A DNA stretch of 64,000 bases from Siphonodentalium dalli (lineage: Eukaryota; Mollusca; Scaphopoda; Gadilida; Siphonodentaliidae). Numbering within the stretch: the stretch's first letter is position 1; each line of letters opens with the position of its first letter. The notes beneath the pieces are model-generated. The model did not search any database. It was not told where the DNA came from and saw nothing but the letters and a program-made list of their open reading frames with translations. The position numbers and the translations under genes were made by a program. Positions 59,148 to 64,000 of this stretch are shown piece by piece. The DNA lies in assembly GCA_032622095.1 (NCBI GenBank), contig CP136063.1, positions 143,981,950 to 144,045,949 on the forward strand, written 5' to 3'.

Positions 59148-60826
59148 TCCGGAACGAAAAAATGTGGGCTTGTGCAATCTTTATGTACGGCATTGAGAGG
59201 TTATCGAGAATGAGCCGAGTCCGAGTTGACATTATTGTGTGACAGGGATGCTGGATAGCGGCTGGGGTGGGGTGGGCGAATCAGCGCATGTATCTTAGTG
59301 TCTATAGTCAATGCATGGCCTTATATTCGCATATGGATCTTAGACTTGTATGAGTTCCACGATGTGAATTCGAACATGAGTACATCGCAGGCTCTTAAAA
59401 TGACGAGCTTTGCATTTACTGACGAGTGCATGGCGGTGTCAGAAATCAGACAATATAATTATATATATATTATCGTATATTATCGACCACCGCTCTCTAC
59501 GTAAATCGGCGATGTCATCAGGACACACATAGGTCATTTTTCGATTCAAAGGGAAATGAAAAATATTTGTTAGAGTAACTTTTTTATTATTTTTATGCAG
59601 ATGTTTCATGTGGTTGTCATACCATGGATATATATATAAAACTACGTTTTCGTTAGCACACTCGTATTAAGGGGTGTCATCGTTACGGGTGTGTATATCA
59701 TATATACAGTATGATGTACAACGGTTATCCCACCCCTGCAAAAAAGAACATGACAAAAATTTGGACAGCCTTGAAAATCACGACATATGGGCGTGGGCAT
59801 AAACTCAATAAAAATAATATTCTCTATAGAAAATTGTCACTATTTCTAAAACATATTTTGATAAAGAGCGTTTATGTTACCTTTCCTATATGACATATCT
59901 GCTTTGTAAACAGCCGACTGAAATTTGGAAAGAGGAAAGAATTAATTGATCTCATTTTACCCCATCTCCCACACACACATGGAATAACATAGAGGAGATT
60001 GTGAGCTTTGAGCTAGGCCATAATTCTTATCAAAAGTTTAATTCGTGGGTAATACAATTTTATAATATATATTATCTATTGGTCACATACACAGCTGATA
60101 ATTGACTATATCCTACATTCGACGAGGCTCGGGGTGGCTAGTTGGTCTCTGTGGGTACATCGTGCAATTTCCAACTGCATCCGCCCCTTAATTGAACCGG
60201 GCCAAACTTCTATGTTCGCGAAATGCCATGTCCACCACACACGTTTGATTTAAAATTTCCAATTGGTATCTCAAATATTCCAACAGTTCGAAATTTCTAA
60301 CCTGACGACCTAAAGTTGGTGATTTTCGGTTGCTGCTGTTTGTCTAAAACAACACATTCCTTTAGTTAGAAATTCAAACAATTGAAACCTATATATAGTG
60401 TACGATTAATGTTCTTGTCAGGCATGAAATTTCCAATTGCTAAACATTTTGACCAAAGTGTGTGTATGGGGGGGGGGGGGTTGACAACACACAAACCCCA
60501 TTCGCACGTCCCTGATGATAAGTCTGTACTCTGAATTGTTTTACCAAATTAACTCTATGGTTATACGGTGGGGTAGGGGGTTGCCCTCTCCAAACTTTGG
60601 TTTTGGAATGTTTGAGGTACCAGTTGGAATGTTTACACCCAAAGAGAATTTGGTGTTGTTTAAGGGGGTGTAGTTGGACATTTCGAGGCGAACACCCCCT
60701 CTCACTCTGCAGCCACGACCCTGTATACCAGACGACGAATTGCCCACCCAGACAAAGTACAGATATCTCCGTAATTGCAAAATAACATAGGCCGCCATAC
60801 GTGTGATAGATATGCCACTTATCACG
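59148..60826. other. Spacer; G12 run
   Basis: No recognised gene. Contains a 12-base G run near 60469-60480, several CCAATT-type short repeats (60260-60450) and an AT microsatellite near 59627. Confidence 0.4.
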
Positions 60827-60993
60827 TGGGTCTTAACTTTAAGATTATCTTATGACACCTCACAGCAGTCTTAAAGTTAAGACCATCTTAAGTTAAGACT
60901 TTGTTCGTGAAACGCACTTATGACTGAAGTTTGAACTTATGACCATCTTAAGTCCCAACTATGTCATAAGTTGCTTTCATGAAACAGGGCCCT
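60827..60993. mobile_element. Small foldback MITE, copy 3 (diverged)
   Basis: Ends TTTCATGAAACAGGGCCCTG and holds repeated CTTAAGATGGTCATAAGT-type blocks, like copies 1 and 2 but more diverged. Confidence 0.6.
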
Positions 60994-61130
60994 GTATTTG
61001 GAACAGTTAACACGTAAATGAAAAAAAACTCAATGCGGAGTGAAACATCTGCTAAATCCACAAGTGTTGCGCGGCATCACAATTTCACCGATTCATTTCG
61101 CAATAGTTAATTCGTGACGTCACAGAGTCC

Positions 61131-61195
61131 CGATAAAAAAAAGTCATTATGGACACTTGGGAGTCCAATATGACATTCGGGAGTCCAATATGACT
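61131..61195. repeat. Short repeat: GGGAGTCCAATATGAC duplicated, with inverted end
   Basis: GGGAGTCCAATATGAC occurs twice in tandem. The flanks AAAAAGTCAT and ATGACTTTTT are inverted, giving a small palindromic unit. Confidence 0.75.
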
Positions 61196-63070
61196 TTTTC
61201 CCGGATTATCACGTGGCGGCTTTTGCCCAATCAGAAATAGTGTTGGTTAAGGGGTGTATAATAATATTATTTATATTGGGCAACATTGTTTCCAGACCAT
61301 TATTCAACAGATATATGTATATAATTATGTACATACGAACACAATGTCACAAATTGTTGCCCTATTCTGATTCTGACCAAATCACTAAAAGCGGTCAGCA
61401 GAATAATTGATCGCATTGAATTATTAATTGATAGTAGCATTTGCAAACATGTGTCTTCAACTCATATTTATTGTTTTATACCTGGAAACTATATAAAACG
61501 ACGTTTTTAGGAAGAGACAGCCCATCTTTAATATGAGGTTGTAATGGCCAAAAGAGGAAATTTTAACACATTTTGAATTTTTGTTGGCCTATATCGAATA
61601 TTCCATTGCTCTTCGCTTATAAAGAGCGTCCGTGCTTATGTCGCCCAAAAGCAGTAGATGATATTAAAAGAGTGTTCTCAATTATGAGCTGTTGTGATTG
61701 TTTTCAACGTTCTCTCAGGTGCCTAATAATTGAGATGGCCTAATAATAGTGATGGGTGGGAATTTAGCTGAAATTAATAATAGTGATGGCAATTTCACTC
61801 TATGTCTCAATGTTAAATACTTAATAGTGATCATTGAGAATTTTCTCTAAAATTAATAATCATGCATTGGCCTACTTACGGGAGATGTTATGGATTTTTG
61901 GAATGCCTGTGTGATGTGATAGTAATTAGTATTGCTGGTTGCAAATCAAATCGGACAGGGTATCTTTAAATCTTTTAGTGCAGCAAAAATATATAGATAT
62001 TGAGACTCCAGTTAATTTGTTTTGAAATATTTTTTCAAGACTTTAATTTCTGAATTAAGTTATAACCAGCTGGGGTACTTTATTGGCTGGTAATTCAGTT
62101 AAATACTGAGAAATAACCTACATTATGCCATTTATGGTCCATTTTGCACCACAGGCCCCAGTGTACAAAGACTATACAGTCACTGATATAGTCTATATTC
62201 GTATTTTTCTCCAGGTGCCTGTATTTTACACCTAATCATTCAACAACAATATATCATAATCCCCAGTCATTGTTTAATCAGTGAATGTTGCCTGAAGTCA
62301 GCTAATCTCTTGATTACCAAATCCTAATTATCACCTATGCTGACTGACAAAACAACCATTTTTTTTTATTTGAGTCCAGTTTGAACTGTTTCTCTGTTAG
62401 ATTAGTTTATCATGTTCTAAAATTATAAGGCATGATTAAATTTTTTGGGTAACAAAGGTATAAAAATTGGGGTGGGTGGGTGAAAATTTGGGATAGAATC
62501 ATCTCTAATACAAGACTATAACACTGTACGGACATGTATTGGAAAGGATAGTTATTTTGTAGTTCGCTTGTTTCTTTCCAGATGGCCATGACACAACTGG
62601 GATAAGCCCACAATGGGTTCATATTTAGCAGATATTTGATTTTTGAACAAGGCCAAAATAAAAAAGACCTGTGTTTCTGGTGACCCACCCACCCCTATTC
62701 CAGCACTGCCGACCATTTTCATTTTATTGATTTTGCAAAATTAGTACGCATCCGAATTTATTTTCCATGTTATCCGATTCATTTCCATGTAAAACAGGCA
62801 CATCGCGTGAAGCGCAAATTATACCACACTTCAATTAGGTCACAGCCGAATCAATCCTATTTTTTCATGTTTTATTCAATAAAACAATGAATTACACTAT
62901 ATTATAATATTACGTACTTAGTTTTATTATTGTATAGAACATTAAAAAACAAGGATAAGCAGTCTGGGGGGTATTCATATTTATTTTGAGCAAATTTGAA
63001 AAAATTCAATGAAAAAATTCAATGAAAAGCTACAACCCACCCCTATTTTTAGCTCAACTTTACTTTAGAA
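61196..63070. other. Spacer, nothing firm
   Basis: AT-rich, with a TAATAATAGTGATGG cluster at 61740-61860. 62620-62690 (inverse of GTCACCAGAAACACAGGT) is an inverted match to 63693-63711. Confidence 0.4.
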
Positions 63071-63462
63071 GAGTAACTATTATACATTGGTGGGAAATGT
63101 ACAGATAATACAAGAATCAGAGTAACTATTATACATTGGTGAGAAATGTACAGATAATACAAGAATCAGAGTAACTATTATACATTGGTGAGAAATGTAC
63201 AGATAATACAAGAATCAGAGTAACTATTATACATTGGTGGGAAATGTTCAGATAATACAAGAATCAGAGTAACTATTATACATTGGTGAGAAATGTACAG
63301 ATAATACAAGAATCAGAGTAACTATTATACATTGGTGAGAAATGTACAGATAATACAAGAATCAGAGTAACTATTATACATTGGTGGGAAATGTTCAGAT
63401 AATACAAGAATCAGAGTAACTACATGTATTATACATTGGTGAGAAATGTACAGATAATACAA
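63071..63462. repeat. 49-bp tandem repeat, 8 copies
   Basis: Unit starts GAGTAACTATTATACATTGG and ends ATACAAGAATCA. Copies are nearly identical; the last carries a 5-bp insertion near 63423. Variants alternate as GTGGGAAATGT and GTGAGAAATGT in the order G,A,A,G,A,A,G,A. Confidence 0.95.
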
Positions 63463-64000
63463 GCCATCTTGGATTTTACTCTTTGTATGACTAAATCCTT
63501 TAGCACGGGCTACAGGTCGTAGCTTTAGTCTGATCATCATGAAATTTGTCATGGCTGTTTAAATTGGAATGTAGATGGGAACGAGTCATTTTGGGGTCAT
63601 TCGGACAAAAAACATGGCTGCCGGCGGCCATCAATTTAACTTCTTCCCAAAGTTGAGCTACAGTGTCATTGACACTTTCATTTTTCTTGCATGTCACCAG
63701 AAACACAGGTATATTTGTTTTGGCCTAATTGGTCACTATAGAATCTATAGCCCAGGTGATTTTCTGAATATTAATTTATACATTAAAATTTAACCAGGTT
63801 TAATCCAAAAATAACGGGATCTAAAAACTATTTCAAGCTCAACAAATATAATAGAAAATATGTGTATATCAGGGTGTATAAGATGTAAAAAGTGAAAGAA
63901 ATGTGTTAAGTTTGAAAGTTTGGCACTTAATTTAACAGAGATAAAATTATGTGATAAGAAAGTATAGCTTTGTGATTAGTACATTATTTTATTTTTCAGG
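63463..64000. other. Right edge, nothing recognised
   Basis: CATGGCTGCC-GCGGCCAT (63614-63631) repeats a phrase from 34838-34858. The window ends in a pyrimidine-rich TTTTATTTTTCAG at 63988-64000, which could be a plus-strand splice acceptor, but no exon is visible. Confidence 0.35.

Noticed and set aside
63071-63462. 147-bp period read as a nucleosome-phased array
   Set aside because: The number equals three 49-bp units; matching nucleosomal DNA length is probably coincidence.

Overview
This is a stretch of AT-rich nuclear DNA from an animal, most likely a marine invertebrate. I infer this from one split host gene with ordinary GT-AG introns, several decayed LINEs, fragments of a gypsy-type retroelement and a MULE transposase, DNA elements with long inverted repeats, and many mini- and microsatellites. 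The taxon cannot be fixed from the window; a lophotrochozoan-like or other non-vertebrate bilaterian is only a guess. I saw no bacterial operon, CRISPR array, tRNA or rRNA.

The backbone is one SLC22-type organic-ion transporter gene on the minus strand. Seven coding exons can be joined with matching splice phases: 42674-42463, 9904-9677, 6508-6306, 4205-3909, 2811-2677, 2059-1974 and 152-32. Together they encode about 427 residues, from the glycosylated loop after TM1 through TM10. Exon 1 was not found, and the last exon(s) lie left of position 1. The intron between the first two recognised exons is about 32.6 kb and holds most of the mobile DNA.

In order along the window: 4.28-6.02 kb, a compound TIR element containing a 61-bp tandem array; 7.96-8.25 kb, a CAT microsatellite; 8.33-9.06 kb, a LINE fragment; 11.2-14.3 kb, a decayed CR1/L2-like LINE on the plus strand; 15.46-18.79 kb, a second such LINE on the minus strand; 19.15-19.29 kb, a 146-bp hairpin; 20.06-21.75 kb, an intact 563-codon Crypton/KIAA1958-like tyrosine-recombinase ORF, the only long undamaged ORF here; 23.15-24.95 kb, a TIR element; 25.4-26.2 kb, a LINE ORF1-like gene; 26.35-32.44 kb, a foldback structure with two 1.7-kb arms around gypsy gag/protease remnants; 33.15-33.36 kb, a LINE 5' fragment with a 2A-like motif; 35.4-36.9 kb, a gag-like ORF followed by an internally deleted MULE transposase; 37.2-38.4 kb, a tandem array of roughly 200-bp units; 38.82-41.53 kb, a second foldback packed with 22 copies of a 16-bp palindrome.

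The 43-64 kb part, upstream of the recognised transporter exons, contains LINE 3' fragments, a three-copy foldback MITE family, a minisatellite split by a TIR element, a 49-bp tandem array with a three-unit pattern, two perfect NRF-1 consensus sites, and only weak or unrecognised ORFs. Only the transporter and possibly the recombinase-like gene look functional; the rest reads as layered mobile DNA.
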